From assembly GCF_018860365.1 (NCBI RefSeq), contig NZ_JAHKPO010000014.1, positions 638,968 to 702,967 on the forward strand: 64,000 nt of DNA, in the 5' to 3' direction. Under the pieces are notes generated by a model, which saw only the letters and a program-made list of their open reading frames with translations, searched no databases and was not told the DNA's origin. Both the position numbers and the translations under genes were made by a program. The first letter of the stretch is position 1. Each line of letters opens with the position of its first letter. This document shows, one piece after another, positions 18,815-28,322 of this stretch. Origin of the DNA: Arenibacter algicola (lineage in GTDB: Bacteria; Bacteroidota; Bacteroidia; Flavobacteriales; Flavobacteriaceae).

Positions 18815-19267
18815 ATGCCTGTCCTTGTACGAAATGAAAATCAGATTACATTTATTTACAGCTCATTATCAAATTTGGGCAAACAACTGCTGGGTTATTT
18901 AGAAGGGGCTAAAAAAAATGTAGAATGCATTGACATTGCCCAAGAAAAAATAAGCGATACCATTTGGCTCGAAGTTTTAGAAAATGTTGGTTTGTCTTTC
19001 AGGGAAGTATTCATGGATATAGACCAACACCTTCCTGATTTGAATGGAAAGGAAAATTTTGCAACTGAGGATTGGTTGAAAATAATTAATAACAACCCGG
19101 TTCTTCTACAGCGGCCAATCGTGATAAACGGCGATAAAGCCAGATTACTTTCAAATCGATCGGAAATATTGCATTTTTTTGGCGTTGATTCAGCAGGACT
19201 TAAGAAACGTATGGCCCATGAACCTCCAACCACGACCTCAATGACGGATGAAGAAAGTTTCATATGA
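18815..19267 (+). CDS. ArsC/Spx-like glutaredoxin-fold protein
   Basis: A 150-aa protein resembling arsenate-reductase-like (ArsC/Spx/YfgD) proteins. The diagnostic part is in the C-terminal half: residues about 90-110 contain NNPVLLQRPIVINGDKARL, equivalent to the NPxLLxRPIV signature with its conserved Arg. The usual N-terminal CxxS/CxxC redox motif is absent: the beginning has no Cys, and the only one is around residue 39. It is therefore unlikely to be a classical arsenate reductase. An Spx-like or structural role is possible. It is the first gene downstream of the TPP-like element. Confidence 0.65.
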   Translation: MPVLVRNENQITFIYSSLSNLGKQLLGYLEGAKKNVECIDIAQEKISDTIWLEVLENVGLSFREVFMDIDQHLPDLNGKENFATEDWLKIINNNPVLLQRPIVINGDKARLLSNRSEILHFFGVDSAGLKKRMAHEPPTTTSMTDEESFI

Positions 19268-19619
19268 ATCTTGTTGTACTTCCTTAGTTAATATTCAGAT
19301 CGAACAGAAATTAGAGGTTTTCTGATCTTTGAAATAAACTGGTTTTTGAGGTAAATCTTGATTTATTTACATTAATGATGGAGAGAAACCATATTTAAAT
19401 CCGTTTGGAACTGAAGTGTAATTTTAGAACGCTTATCATTTGTGTTTGACACAAATATATAGTTAACATAATTGCCAAGACTTTAATAGAAATGATGAGG
19501 TAAAACATTTCAACTATAGCATATAAAGATTTACTTGTCCTTAATGAACGGGCTAAACAAATAATTGCCAAGATACCATTGAAGTATAAACATTTAATTT
19601 ATAAAGTAATTATCCGATT
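19268..19619. other. Intergenic, nothing recognised
   Basis: A 352-bp A/T-rich spacer between the ArsC-like gene and the 196-aa unknown gene. No hairpin or coding frame that I can support. Confidence 0.4.
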
Positions 19620-20210
19620 ATGTACATAAGCAAAGAAATGCGGTGGTTTTTTAAGGGAGAAAACAAATATCTCCAACAGTGGTTTAATTCCCTTGATTTC
19701 AACTCTATGGAACGTAGAGAGGATATCTATTTAAACATTGCTAATAATAATATCGGTATAAAACTCAGGGAAGAAAAAATAGAAATTAAACATCGTGTAA
19801 ATACTCGTTACCGAAATTGTTTAACCTCTCTTGCCTCCGGTTATATAGAAGATTGGACGAGATGGAGTTTTAATTCAAATCCTAGTGATTTAGAATATTT
19901 AGGTATTATAAACGGGGAGCGTGAAGATTGGATAACCATTTCAAAAAATAGAAATGCTGTTTATATAACGAACATGTCAGATAAAACTGTAGTTTTCCCC
20001 CCTAATAAAAATTTGGATTTCGGCTGCCAAGTTGAATATAGCAATTTTAGTTTAAAAGGTGAACAATGGTTTACTTTTGGTTTGGAATGGTTCGGTGAAA
20101 GCTTAGTTAAATTAAACCAAGATTTGGTTGATGATATTCTCGGGAAAACACACCTTACCTTGAAACAATCCATGAGTTATCCTGAGTTTTTGAAAAAAAT
20201 GGATCAATGA
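19620..20210 (+). CDS. Conserved-looking hypothetical, possibly CYTH-like
   Basis: A 196-aa cytosolic protein that I cannot name. It opens with SKEMRWFF and continues with alternating charged beta-strand-like segments, including IGIKLREEKIEIKHRV and EDWTRWSF. That layout recalls CYTH/triphosphate-tunnel proteins, in which Glu- and Lys/Arg-rich strands line a tunnel, but the ExExK motif is not intact. Codon use looks like its neighbours, so it is probably a real gene. It is isolated. Confidence 0.5.
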   Translation: MYISKEMRWFFKGENKYLQQWFNSLDFNSMERREDIYLNIANNNIGIKLREEKIEIKHRVNTRYRNCLTSLASGYIEDWTRWSFNSNPSDLEYLGIINGEREDWITISKNRNAVYITNMSDKTVVFPPNKNLDFGCQVEYSNFSLKGEQWFTFGLEWFGESLVKLNQDLVDDILGKTHLTLKQSMSYPEFLKKMDQ

Positions 20211-20436
20211 TATAAGTTTAATGGTGATTCAAGAATATAGAACACAAGATCTAAATTCATCTTCTGTTTTAGCCTTTTTAGGGTTATGCTTTTTATCCGT
20301 GAAGTGACAATATTTTATTGCGAACAAAGAATTCTTCCAAGACACGGTTTTAAATCAGAAAGATAATCAGTTTCAAAATATTATGGACGTACAAAATGAA
20401 ACCCTTTGAAATAAGCGGATAATTAACAAAAATAAT

Positions 20437-20461
20437 AGAGCCACTGAACTTCAGCGGCTCT
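20437..20461 (-). terminator. Probable terminator of the small lipoprotein gene
   Basis: AGAGCC at 20437-20442 pairs with GGCTCT at 20456-20461, extended by CTGA/TCAG around one A-C mismatch. On the minus strand a T-rich stretch (TATTATTTTTG) follows. It lies just after the stop of the lipoprotein at 20485. Confidence 0.6.
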
Positions 20462-20484
20462 AACAAATTTTACATTAATCGTAT

Positions 20485-20853
20485 TTATCTGTCGCAGTTG
20501 GCACCCCAAGTTTCACCGTCTTTTGAATAAGCGATTAACAAAGTGCCTTCATCGATTTTAATGGCCCCATCCGAACTTATAAATAAATTTTCATTTTTTT
20601 CCATTTTAATTCCGTTTAAACTGGGAATGCCATCCGAGAAATCAAAATTGTAGGAATCACCTACCTTAACCAATGTAACCCTTCCATCATCTGTTGAAAT
20701 TTCGGTACTGTCTTCACTATTGGAATAACTTACTGTTCCATTGTAGGTCCCAACAAAAAGATTGTCGTCCACCGGATCATTATCTTTACTGCATGAAGTA
20801 AATAATGATATAATTATTAATGCTGAACTTAATATCCTAAATGCTTTTCTCAT
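20485..20853 (-). CDS. Small lipoprotein, unknown
   Basis: A 122-aa protein with a classic lipoprotein signal (basic start, hydrophobic core, LFTSC with Cys21) and a Ser/Asp-rich linker. The mature part is about 90 residues, beta-rich with FVGTYNGTVSY at its start, resembling small lipocalin-like domains of Bacteroidota lipoproteins. No function can be assigned. It is followed by a probable terminator. Confidence 0.7.
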   Translation of the reverse strand: MRKAFRILSSALIIISLFTSCSKDNDPVDDNLFVGTYNGTVSYSNSEDSTEISTDDGRVTLVKVGDSYNFDFSDGIPSLNGIKMEKNENLFISSDGAIKIDEGTLLIAYSKDGETWGANCDR

Positions 20854-21213
20854 AATTGTATATTTTTAATTATTCATCAAAATTATAGTCTGGTTTGGGA
20901 CTTTATTAACAGTATAGAGATGAAAATTGCCTGTAAAACTTTCTAGATCAGGTATTAGCAAATGAGCTGAATTATGATCATAGATCATCCAGATTGGACG
21001 ACCTAAGGTACTTGTTCCTAATGCCGAGCTGTAAATCAATACGATTCGCATAAGCAATACCTTCTCAATGCTTTTACACTTCCTGCTTACTAAAAACTTT
21101 TATTAATTTTTTTGGAGTTCTGGCATTTTCAAAACTTCATTGTATTAACATATTTCTGTTTTGAATTAAATTTTCTGAAGGTTCAAATATAACTTTATAA
21201 AAAAACTGAAATT
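20854..21213. other. Intergenic, divergent promoters
   Basis: A 360-bp spacer between the lipoprotein gene (leftward) and the PPOX-like gene (rightward). A 63-codon minus-strand frame has no recognisable content. No other feature. Confidence 0.4.
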
Positions 21214-21717
21214 ATGGGGACCAATAATATGCACGATGAAGAAGCACGTAAAATAATGAAAGAAATGGCTGAGTCTATAGAAATAGCTATGATGGGAACT
21301 AATTGTCAAATTTCACCTCTTCACATTGTTCCAATGAGCACAAAAAAAGTTGATGAAATGGGTGCTTTTTGGTTTTTAAGTAATAAGCAAAGTAAACATA
21401 ACTCCCATATAAGGAATGAGGAAAGGGCTCAACTGATTTATGTGAACCCTAAATCTGAGCAATTTATGACTCTTTATGGGGATGCCCTAATTAGAACCGA
21501 TATGCACATTTTAAAAGATCTTTATGAAAAAAATGACGACATTTGGTTTAAAGGAATTGATGATCCAAATCTTACAGCTATCCAAATCAAACCAACAGAA
21601 GGATATTATTGGGATAGCACAACAAATTCTATGGAAGCACTTTTCCAGACAGGAGGAATGGCAACCAAACCTGGGGAACAAACCGACATGGGCTTGGAAG
21701 GAGAAATAAAGATTTGA
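21214..21717 (+). CDS. Pyridoxamine 5'-phosphate oxidase-like stress protein
   Basis: A 167-aa split-barrel flavin-binding protein of the general stress protein 26 type. Recognisable parts are an N-terminal helix, MAFWFLSNKQSKHNSHI-like flavin contacts around residues 50-70, the QLIYVNPKSEQFMTLYGDALI strand pair, and a C-terminal VKPTEGYYWDS-like block. Such proteins bind FMN or F420-like cofactors and are induced by stress; the reaction is unknown. It fits the stress theme of this half of the window. Confidence 0.82.
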   Translation: MGTNNMHDEEARKIMKEMAESIEIAMMGTNCQISPLHIVPMSTKKVDEMGAFWFLSNKQSKHNSHIRNEERAQLIYVNPKSEQFMTLYGDALIRTDMHILKDLYEKNDDIWFKGIDDPNLTAIQIKPTEGYYWDSTTNSMEALFQTGGMATKPGEQTDMGLEGEIKI

Positions 21718-21972
21718 CAAAAGAATGTCAAAAACAAAACGACAAATAAGGCTATCACTAACAAAGTTTGAGGCAAACTAAAAAATTTCATTTTAGATTA
21801 ATAGCCATAAAAAATGATCGCAAAATTGGAAATATAATATTGTGGGAAGGCTAAGCCATGAACCAATATATTGTCACTTGAATTCAATTGATGGCTCTAT
21901 TAATTTTATAATTAGGAAAAAGTCAACTAATGAATTAATTGGGTTGTTTGGAATATAGAATTTGACATTGAC

Positions 21973-22509
21973 TCAATTTTCTATCTTGTTACTTTCATCA
22001 CGAACTAGTGGATGATCTTTTCTGCCTAAACCGACTATTTTTATAATATTAACTACTGTATTATATAGTAAAAGTACAACTACAATAAGTCCAGCACTCA
22101 ATAGACTTGAAATGCCTAATGAAATATAATAAAGTGTGCTGAACCAATTATTTGGCACATTACTCGATTCTGTAATTGGTAAGTTGAATATAAGAAATGT
22201 TATTACCGCAGCGATAAAAATAGTTGTATCGAGTTTGGCTATTATTAGTACCTCATGATAATAGTCTTTTTTTAATTCTGATTTAGTGGTGGAACTAAGT
22301 CCTAATAAAGTTAATAAAAGAGCTAAAATTGTTGCTGATGCCAAAGCAATCGTATTACATAATGTGTTAATTCCATCCAAAGAGCTTTTAATAAGGATTT
22401 TGGCTTCGTACCCACTTAACTTACCTAAAAGAAAGGTGCTCAGTGCAATTACTATCATGCATATTAAACCACCAATAAAAGCTCGTCTAGTATATTTATT
22501 CATTTCCAT
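21973..22509 (-). CDS. Four-helix integral membrane protein, unknown
   Basis: A 178-aa membrane protein with four hydrophobic segments, at about residues 9-29, 47-69, 92-112 and 125-152, and a charged C-terminal tail. No signature was recognised. The arrangement suits a small inner-membrane protein. It is divergent from the SbnA-like operon, with a 431-bp spacer. Confidence 0.6.
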   Translation of the reverse strand: MEMNKYTRRAFIGGLICMIVIALSTFLLGKLSGYEAKILIKSSLDGINTLCNTIALASATILALLLTLLGLSSTTKSELKKDYYHEVLIIAKLDTTIFIAAVITFLIFNLPITESSNVPNNWFSTLYYISLGISSLLSAGLIVVVLLLYNTVVNIIKIVGLGRKDHPLVRDESNKIEN

Positions 22510-22940
22510 CTCTAAGGTATTTCTGGATTATGGTTAATTTAAATTGATAAAACTTAACTAAGTATTCAGAACATATTCGGGGGTATTGGTCAGCAAAATA
22601 GTTAATTAAAAACTCCTAATGTACCCCGATAAAGCAATTAAATTATCTCATTTGTCATTATTAAGAATTCAGTGCTATTTGCTAAATAGGAAACTGATAT
22701 AATCTTATGTATCTAAATGAATAGACAGATACAGTGAAATACCTTTATAGTGACAACTTAATGCAGCGGAAAAATGTAAAATGTATATCACCTATATTCT
22801 GCTTTTACACAAGATTATCTTTCGAATCAATAATTATGGACATCAAGTTAATATTAGAGGTAATGAAGATTTATCTTACTCGAAATTTAACTCAAGGCTA
22901 AATGCGCCCGGAGATTTATTAAAACTTTAACATAACTACT
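22510..22940. other. Promoter region of the diaminopropionate-type operon
   Basis: A 431-bp A/T-rich divergent spacer. I looked for a Fur-like palindrome that would point to iron control and found none that is convincing. No coding frame. Confidence 0.4.
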
Positions 22941-23966
22941 ATGAATAGGATAGCATCTCATATTATGGATTCAATTGGTAATACTCCACTTATCCGCTTG
23001 AATAGAATGTTTGAAGACAGCAAATTGGTTTATGCTAAAATGGAGGGCTTTAATCCCGCCGGTAGTATGAAGGATAGATCGGCCAGTCGAATTGTCTATG
23101 AATTAATGCGAGAAGGTAAATTACAAAAAGGGGGGACAGTCATCGAATCTAGTTCTGGTAATATGGCAGTTGGCCTTGCTCAAGCTTGTTTATTTCACGG
23201 ATTAAATTTAAAAGTAGTTGTCGATCCAAACCTTAATCCCCACACCAAAAAACTATTGGAAGTGTACGGAGCAGAAATAATTGTCGTTCACCAGCCAAAT
23301 TCGGAGGGTGGTTTTTTGGGGGCACGATTAAATAAAGTAAAGGAATTGCTTTATTCCGTGCCCAATAGTGTGTGGTCAAACCAGTACCGCAACCCAAACA
23401 ATCCAAAAGCGTACCACCAAACTATGGAGGAGATTATGCAGCAACTCAATAAACAGGTAGATTATATTTTTATTGCTACAAGTACGTGCGGAAGTCTGAT
23501 GGGATGTTCAGATTATATCAAGAAACATAAACTTGATACAAAATTAGTGGCAGTCGATGCCATTGGTAGTGTTTTATTTGGTGGGCCTAGCAAATTGAGA
23601 AAAATTCCCGGTCATGGCGCAGGCATGCCTTCTCAGTTTCTTATCCCTGATAGAGTGTATGACGTTATGCATGTTGCGGATATCGATTGCATTAAAGGTT
23701 GTATGAAATTATTGAAGGAGGAAGCTATTCTTGCTGGAGGTTCATCTGGTGGAGTAGTATCTGCTTATTTAAGATATCAGTACAAATTGCCTGAAAATTC
23801 AGTGTCGGTGCTTTTATTTCCAGATAAGGGTGAACGTTACCTTGATACGGTCTACAACCCTAAATGGATAAGGGAAAATTTTATTTCTGACCAAATCTCC
23901 TCGGAATTTCAAAATGGAAGAGTGTTAAAAAATTATAATCAATTTATCGAACATGAAAGCTTATAG
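22941..23966 (+). CDS. sbnA: SbnA-like PLP synthase (N-(2-amino-2-carboxyethyl)-L-glutamate synthase / cysteine synthase family)
   Basis: A 341-aa fold-type II PLP enzyme. The PLP lysine is Lys44 in NPAGSMKDR, the phosphate/substrate loop is SSSGNMAVGLA (about 70-80), and a glycine-rich AGGSSGG loop is near residue 267. Features that separate SbnA from cysteine synthase CysK are visible, notably the QPNSEGGFLGARL block and the NQYRNPNNPKAYH segment. SbnA condenses O-phosphoserine with glutamate on the way to 2,3-diaminopropionate. It overlaps the next gene by 14 bp, so the two are translationally linked. The exact donor and acceptor amino acids here are inferred. Confidence 0.82.
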   Translation: MNRIASHIMDSIGNTPLIRLNRMFEDSKLVYAKMEGFNPAGSMKDRSASRIVYELMREGKLQKGGTVIESSSGNMAVGLAQACLFHGLNLKVVVDPNLNPHTKKLLEVYGAEIIVVHQPNSEGGFLGARLNKVKELLYSVPNSVWSNQYRNPNNPKAYHQTMEEIMQQLNKQVDYIFIATSTCGSLMGCSDYIKKHKLDTKLVAVDAIGSVLFGGPSKLRKIPGHGAGMPSQFLIPDRVYDVMHVADIDCIKGCMKLLKEEAILAGGSSGGVVSAYLRYQYKLPENSVSVLLFPDKGERYLDTVYNPKWIRENFISDQISSEFQNGRVLKNYNQFIEHESL

Positions 23967-25776
23967 AATTGCTATTGTGGGTTTAGGGCCAAAAGGTCTT
24001 TACGCTTTCGAGCGTCTTTTAGCACAACTTGGCAAATTGGAAATTGATAAAAACATTGAAGTGCATTTATTTGAAAAATCAGGAAATTTCGGGGCCGGAG
24101 AGATTTATGACCCGGTTCAACCCAGTTATTTACTGATGAACTATCCTAACCGCAATATCAATGTATGGCCATCGGAAATACTAAAGCCTGTGGTCGATAA
24201 TAGACTATCGTTCGCTGATTGGATAGCAAAAGGAACTTATAACAAAGATTCAAATTTAAACGATCATTTTGCTTCAAGATCGATGGTGGGATATTATTTA
24301 ATGGAGTGTTTCGAAAAATTGTACAGAGCAGGTATTAGTTCCTATCGTATTGTTAAACATCGTAGTTCTGTTGTCAGTATAATCAAGAAAGCAGGTGTAT
24401 ACGAGTTGGGATATCTAGACGAATTAGATGCAAAGGATCAATTCCTTACAGTAAATAATATATTAATTTCCACTGGTCATTGTAGTTGGAAGGGACAACT
24501 TCAAGAAAAAGAAAAGCCCGAAAGCACTAGTGTAACACGGAAATCATTTATCCCATTTATTTATCCTGTTGATTCCAAATTGTCTGTAATACAAAGCAAT
24601 ACCCAAGTAGCAATCAAAGGTATGGGATTAACTTTTATTGACGCTCTTTTGGCATTGACAGAAGGTCGAGGAGGACGTTTTATAAAAAAGGATGATGAGT
24701 CCTATATTTATGAGCCTTCGAAAAGGGAACCTGGTAAAATATATGGTTTTTGCCGTAGTGGACTTCCGATGATCCCACGCTCAACCAGAGAAGGAAAAAA
24801 GCCTTATCTACCCGTATTTTTTACTCTAAGATCCATATACGGGCGGATAGTAAATGGGGAAAAACCAAGTTTTTTAAAGAATATCTTGCCACTTTATATT
24901 TTGGAGGCTGAATACAACTTCTACAAGGTAGCTTTTCATAAAAAAGGATTGAACCTTGACCCCGATGACAATGTAGATAGATTTAGATGCCAAATCCTGA
25001 AATTCCATAAAGACTACCCTAATGAACAGACATTTAATTTCGAGAATATCTTCAAACCTGTCGACTTCCAAAATCCTACAGATAATCTTGGGCCATTGGC
25101 CTATTTGAGATATGTGATGTCTGAAGCGGAATTGGGTTCAGAGAAAAGTCCATTCATGGCCGCGGTAATGACCTGGGGAAATATTAGTGAACAGTTTAGT
25201 GAAATATATAATTTTGGAGGAATGACTGCAGAATCCCATCGTTTTTTTGATCTAAATTATCGTTCCCAGCTCAATCGCATATCCTATGGTCCACCCTTGA
25301 CGAATATGAAAAAGATATTGGCCTTATTAGAGAATGGAATTTTAAACTTGGATTATTCTAAAAATCCAGTTGTTAAACGAAAAAATTACAAATGGACATT
25401 AAAAGTTGCCAATAGAGGTCCTGTTAATGCCGAAGTGCTTGTAGATGCGCGGATTCCAACGAATACGTCCAGAGATAATTGGTCTGAATTGCTCATTGGC
25501 TTACAAAATAATGAACTGTTAAGGGAGTTTATTGTCCCTGGAAAGGAAAGCTACAATACAGGTTGTCCTGAGGTAGATAGAAGTGGAAGGTTGATCGATT
25601 CTAAGGGAAATATCAACCCTGATATTACTTTATATGGAACTTTGACGGAAGGCATAACCTATGATAATGATTCTCTCTCTCGAACAAAAAATAATTTTGC
25701 TTCCGATTGGGCTTTGCGAACAGCAAGGAGTTACTCTAACATCGGATTAAATAGTAATATAAAAACGCTAAGATAA
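23953..25776 (+). CDS. FAD/NAD(P)-binding protein (FAD_NAD_binding_9-like)
   Basis: A 607-aa protein. An N-terminal dinucleotide fold has GLGPKG at residues 10-15 and the FGAGEIYDP and LMNYPNR segments typical of the FAD/NAD(P)-binding family used in amino-acid N-modification and related redox steps. Later blocks with VAIKGMGLTFIDALLALTEGRGG (second Rossmann-like motif) and a C-terminal LYGTLTEG also fit. No signal peptide. It overlaps the SbnA-like gene by 14 bp and ends 2 bp before the decarboxylase gene. In staphyloferrin-type pathways an oxidase/dehydrogenase (SbnB, a different family) completes diaminopropionate synthesis; this flavoprotein could fill that place or hydroxylate a product (inference). 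Confidence 0.78.
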   Translation: MKAYRIAIVGLGPKGLYAFERLLAQLGKLEIDKNIEVHLFEKSGNFGAGEIYDPVQPSYLLMNYPNRNINVWPSEILKPVVDNRLSFADWIAKGTYNKDSNLNDHFASRSMVGYYLMECFEKLYRAGISSYRIVKHRSSVVSIIKKAGVYELGYLDELDAKDQFLTVNNILISTGHCSWKGQLQEKEKPESTSVTRKSFIPFIYPVDSKLSVIQSNTQVAIKGMGLTFIDALLALTEGRGGRFIKKDDESYIYEPSKREPGKIYGFCRSGLPMIPRSTREGKKPYLPVFFTLRSIYGRIVNGEKPSFLKNILPLYILEAEYNFYKVAFHKKGLNLDPDDNVDRFRCQILKFHKDYPNEQTFNFENIFKPVDFQNPTDNLGPLAYLRYVMSEAELGSEKSPFMAAVMTWGNISEQFSEIYNFGGMTAESHRFFDLNYRSQLNRISYGPPLTNMKKILALLENGILNLDYSKNPVVKRKNYKWTLKVANRGPVNAEVLVDARIPTNTSRDNWSELLIGLQNNELLREFIVPGKESYNTGCPEVDRSGRLIDSKGNINPDITLYGTLTEGITYDNDSLSRTKNNFASDWALRTARSYSNIGLNSNIKTLR

Positions 25777-25778
25777 AT

Positions 25779-27233
25779 ATGACCTATTCAAAATCTAAAG
25801 GCAAATACCCTTTGACGCCTATCACCAGTGATTGGATGAAGGATATTATGGCAGAGGTACAACTTTTGGAAGAGTTGACAAAGCAATATGGATCCCCAAT
25901 AAATCTTCACCACATACCTTCTTTTAGAAAAAATATCGATAATTTAAATCAAGTCTTTAAAACATATAATATCGATTCTAAGATTTACTTTGCCAGGAAG
26001 GCCAATAAATCAAAAAGTTTGGTTAGAGCGGCGATTGATTTTAAAATAGGTGTTGATACCGCCAGCTATAATGAACTTGAAGAGGCCATAGATCTTGGAG
26101 CAAGCTCAGACGATTTGGTTTTAACCGCAGCAGTTAAAACAACCACTATGTTGAAATATGCCATAGAAAACAATGTATTAATAATTATTGACAACCATGA
26201 TGAGCTAAGATTGACCCAAAAAATAGCAAAGGATCTAAATGTAATTGCAAGTATAGGAATACGATTGAGCGGCTTTAAGGTTGATGGTAAAAAATTATAC
26301 AGTAGATTTGGATTCGATATCGATAAAGATATTGAGCATTTAAAGATATGGTTTTCACAAATATCTGAATTCCATAATATTTATTTACAGGGCTTCCATT
26401 TTCATTTAGACGGCTATTCCATTGTACAACGTGCTGAAGCGATATTGCAAACTTTGGAACTATTGGACGAATTAAACAATTCTGGCTGCAAAATTACTTT
26501 TCTGGATATAGGGGGCGGTATATTGATAAATTACCTGGATTCCAAAGAGGAATGGGAAAATTTTAAGGAAGGGTTACAGATGGCGGTGCTGGAAAGAAGT
26601 TCTCCAATAACTTTTATGAACAACGGTTTGGGTTTAAGAAAGGCTGATAATGAAAATTCTGTAGTTGGAGAATTGAACACATATCCCTATTACAATGAAA
26701 TAAATGGATCGCAATTTCTTGAGAAAATATTGACTTATAAGAAAAATTCGGGTCCGTCTGTTTATGAACTGGTTAATGACAGAAAAATCCAATTAAGAAT
26801 TGAACCTGGACGAGCATTATTGCAAGAAGTTGGCATGACTATAGCGAAAGTTGCGCATAGAAAGAAAGATGCCAATGGGACTTGGCTTGTTGGATTGGAA
26901 ATGAACATGAGTCAGCTTAAAAGCTCAAGTGCTGATTTTTTATTAGATCCATTTGTAATATATCAGAAACCGGTAAATGACGGTAATGCTGTAGAACTTT
27001 ATCTGACTGGCGCATATTGTTTGGAGCAGGACGTAATATTGAAAAGAAAACTAACTTTTCCAAAATTACCTGAAATCGGTGATTTTGTAGTATTTATTAA
27101 TACAGGCGGTTACATGATGCATTTTTATGAAACCGAAGCACACCTTTTTGAGCTGTCCACAAACCTATATATTCTGGATACTAAAGATAATAAACCTCCT
27201 GAAATTTTAGTAGACGATTTGATTCAAAATTAA
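25779..27233 (+). CDS. LysA/Y4yA-type PLP-dependent decarboxylase
   Basis: A 484-aa fold-type III PLP enzyme. The PLP lysine is Lys74 in YFARKANKS, the phosphate-binding glycine loop is FLDIGGGI (about 247-254), EPGRALLQE carries a substrate Glu, and a Cys block GAYCLEQD lies near residue 410, as in diaminopimelate decarboxylase. It is longer than LysA and carries insertions, matching the Y4yA subgroup. It begins 2 bp after the flavoprotein gene. The true substrate is not visible; SbnH in siderophore clusters uses the same fold to decarboxylate a carboxylic-amide intermediate. Confidence 0.82.
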   Translation: MTYSKSKGKYPLTPITSDWMKDIMAEVQLLEELTKQYGSPINLHHIPSFRKNIDNLNQVFKTYNIDSKIYFARKANKSKSLVRAAIDFKIGVDTASYNELEEAIDLGASSDDLVLTAAVKTTTMLKYAIENNVLIIIDNHDELRLTQKIAKDLNVIASIGIRLSGFKVDGKKLYSRFGFDIDKDIEHLKIWFSQISEFHNIYLQGFHFHLDGYSIVQRAEAILQTLELLDELNNSGCKITFLDIGGGILINYLDSKEEWENFKEGLQMAVLERSSPITFMNNGLGLRKADNENSVVGELNTYPYYNEINGSQFLEKILTYKKNSGPSVYELVNDRKIQLRIEPGRALLQEVGMTIAKVAHRKKDANGTWLVGLEMNMSQLKSSSADFLLDPFVIYQKPVNDGNAVELYLTGAYCLEQDVILKRKLTFPKLPEIGDFVVFINTGGYMMHFYETEAHLFELSTNLYILDTKDNKPPEILVDDLIQN

Positions 27234-27288
27234 TGATTGTCAATTTCATGCAATAATGTGTCCGAACAATCCTTAAATAATATAATAA

Positions 27289-27540
27289 ATGGTTGATACT
27301 ATCGGAATTTTTGCGGGTTTTTTTACAACCATAGGTGCGCTGCCACAAATAATTAAGGCATACCGAACCAAAAGTGTGGGTGATATATCGTTATGGATGT
27401 TTGTAACCATACTAACCGGTGTTATCCTATGGACAATTTACGGAACAATTAAAATGGATTGGCCAATAATTATAACCAATGGGTTATCCTCTATCTTGAA
27501 TGGTATTATGATTCTTTTTTATTTTAAATTTTACAAGTGA
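27289..27540 (+). CDS. SemiSWEET/PQ-loop family transporter
   Basis: An 83-aa protein with three transmembrane helices (about 3-22, 36-55, 58-79) and the PQ-loop motif GALPQIIKAYRTKS between helices 1 and 2, as in bacterial semiSWEETs, which dimerise to make a channel-like carrier. It follows the decarboxylase gene by 55 bp on the same strand and looks like the last gene of the operon. Known semiSWEETs move sugars; PQ-loop relatives move amino acids, so export of the pathway product is an attractive inference. Confidence 0.82.
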   Translation: MVDTIGIFAGFFTTIGALPQIIKAYRTKSVGDISLWMFVTILTGVILWTIYGTIKMDWPIIITNGLSSILNGIMILFYFKFYK

Positions 27541-27872
27541 TTATAAGTCCAATTGTACGTTAGAAATATTCAAATATATTATATAAGTAGTTATTGGATT
27601 CCATTCTATAAACCTTTACTAATTATAGATTGGATATCTGTGGATGAAAAGATAAACATGCTATAAGTTTTTGGATGGTTACAGGAATTTTAAGAGCGTA
27701 ATGCTTTCAATTCAATGCTTACATTTTTAAGTAATCCAAGACACAAATGTGATTTGTTGAGTAAAGTAAAATAAAGTAACCCCTTTTGCTTTAGAACTAA
27801 GAACAATTCTTTTACGATCAATTTGAACGGTTTTCCTATAGTATTTTTAATGTAAACTAAATAATAAAAGAT
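27541..27872. other. Intergenic, nothing recognised
   Basis: A 332-bp spacer between the semiSWEET gene and the VOC gene. A 92-codon minus-strand frame that overlaps the VOC start is not supported. No clear terminator hairpin. Confidence 0.4.
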
Positions 27873-28274
27873 ATGACTGTACAAGCTTACTTGGCTTTTG
27901 GGGGCAATTGTCAGGAGGCCCTCAATTTTTACGCGGATTGTTTCAATGCAGAAATTAAGAATAGACAAACTTATGCAGATAAGGAATTAGATGTCCCTTC
28001 TTCCTACAGAGGTAAACTTCAACATGCTGAACTGAAGGGAAATGGAGTGCATATAATGGCCTATGATGCGACACCGGATACTCCTTTGACAGATGGTAGT
28101 AAAATACATTTGAGCATTGATCTGGACCAAAAAGAAAAAGCAGAAAAACTTTATAAAAAATTATCTTCCGGTGGCAGAATTCACCATGAGTTGCGCGAAA
28201 GAGAATGGAAAGCGCTTTTTGCTCGCTTTACCGATAGATATGGAATCAATTGGATGATTAACTGTGATATTTGA
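27873..28274 (+). CDS. VOC superfamily protein, PhnB-like
   Basis: A 133-aa protein of the glyoxalase/bleomycin-resistance fold. The opening VQAYLAFGGNCQEALNFYADCFNAEI is diagnostic for PhnB/3-demethylubiquinone-type VOC proteins. The two-module betaalphabetabetabeta pattern can be followed to the end, with LQHAELKGNGVHIMAYD in the centre and RFTDRYGINWMINCD at the C-terminus. Function is unknown; no metal ligand set is obvious. Confidence 0.85.
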   Translation: MTVQAYLAFGGNCQEALNFYADCFNAEIKNRQTYADKELDVPSSYRGKLQHAELKGNGVHIMAYDATPDTPLTDGSKIHLSIDLDQKEKAEKLYKKLSSGGRIHHELREREWKALFARFTDRYGINWMINCDI

Positions 28275-28322
28275 ACTAAGGGTAGTTTAATTGATATTCA
28301 TAATCATCAATAATAAATATAT

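Noticed and set aside
20866..21057. 63-codon minus-strand frame behind the small lipoprotein
   Set aside because: No motif and no support beyond being open.
22941..27540. Complete staphyloferrin-type siderophore cluster
   Set aside because: No NIS synthetase, SbnB, TonB receptor or Fur-like site is visible in or next to the operon.
27690..27968. 92-codon minus-strand frame overlapping the VOC gene start
   Set aside because: It overlaps a well-supported gene on the other strand and has no domain.
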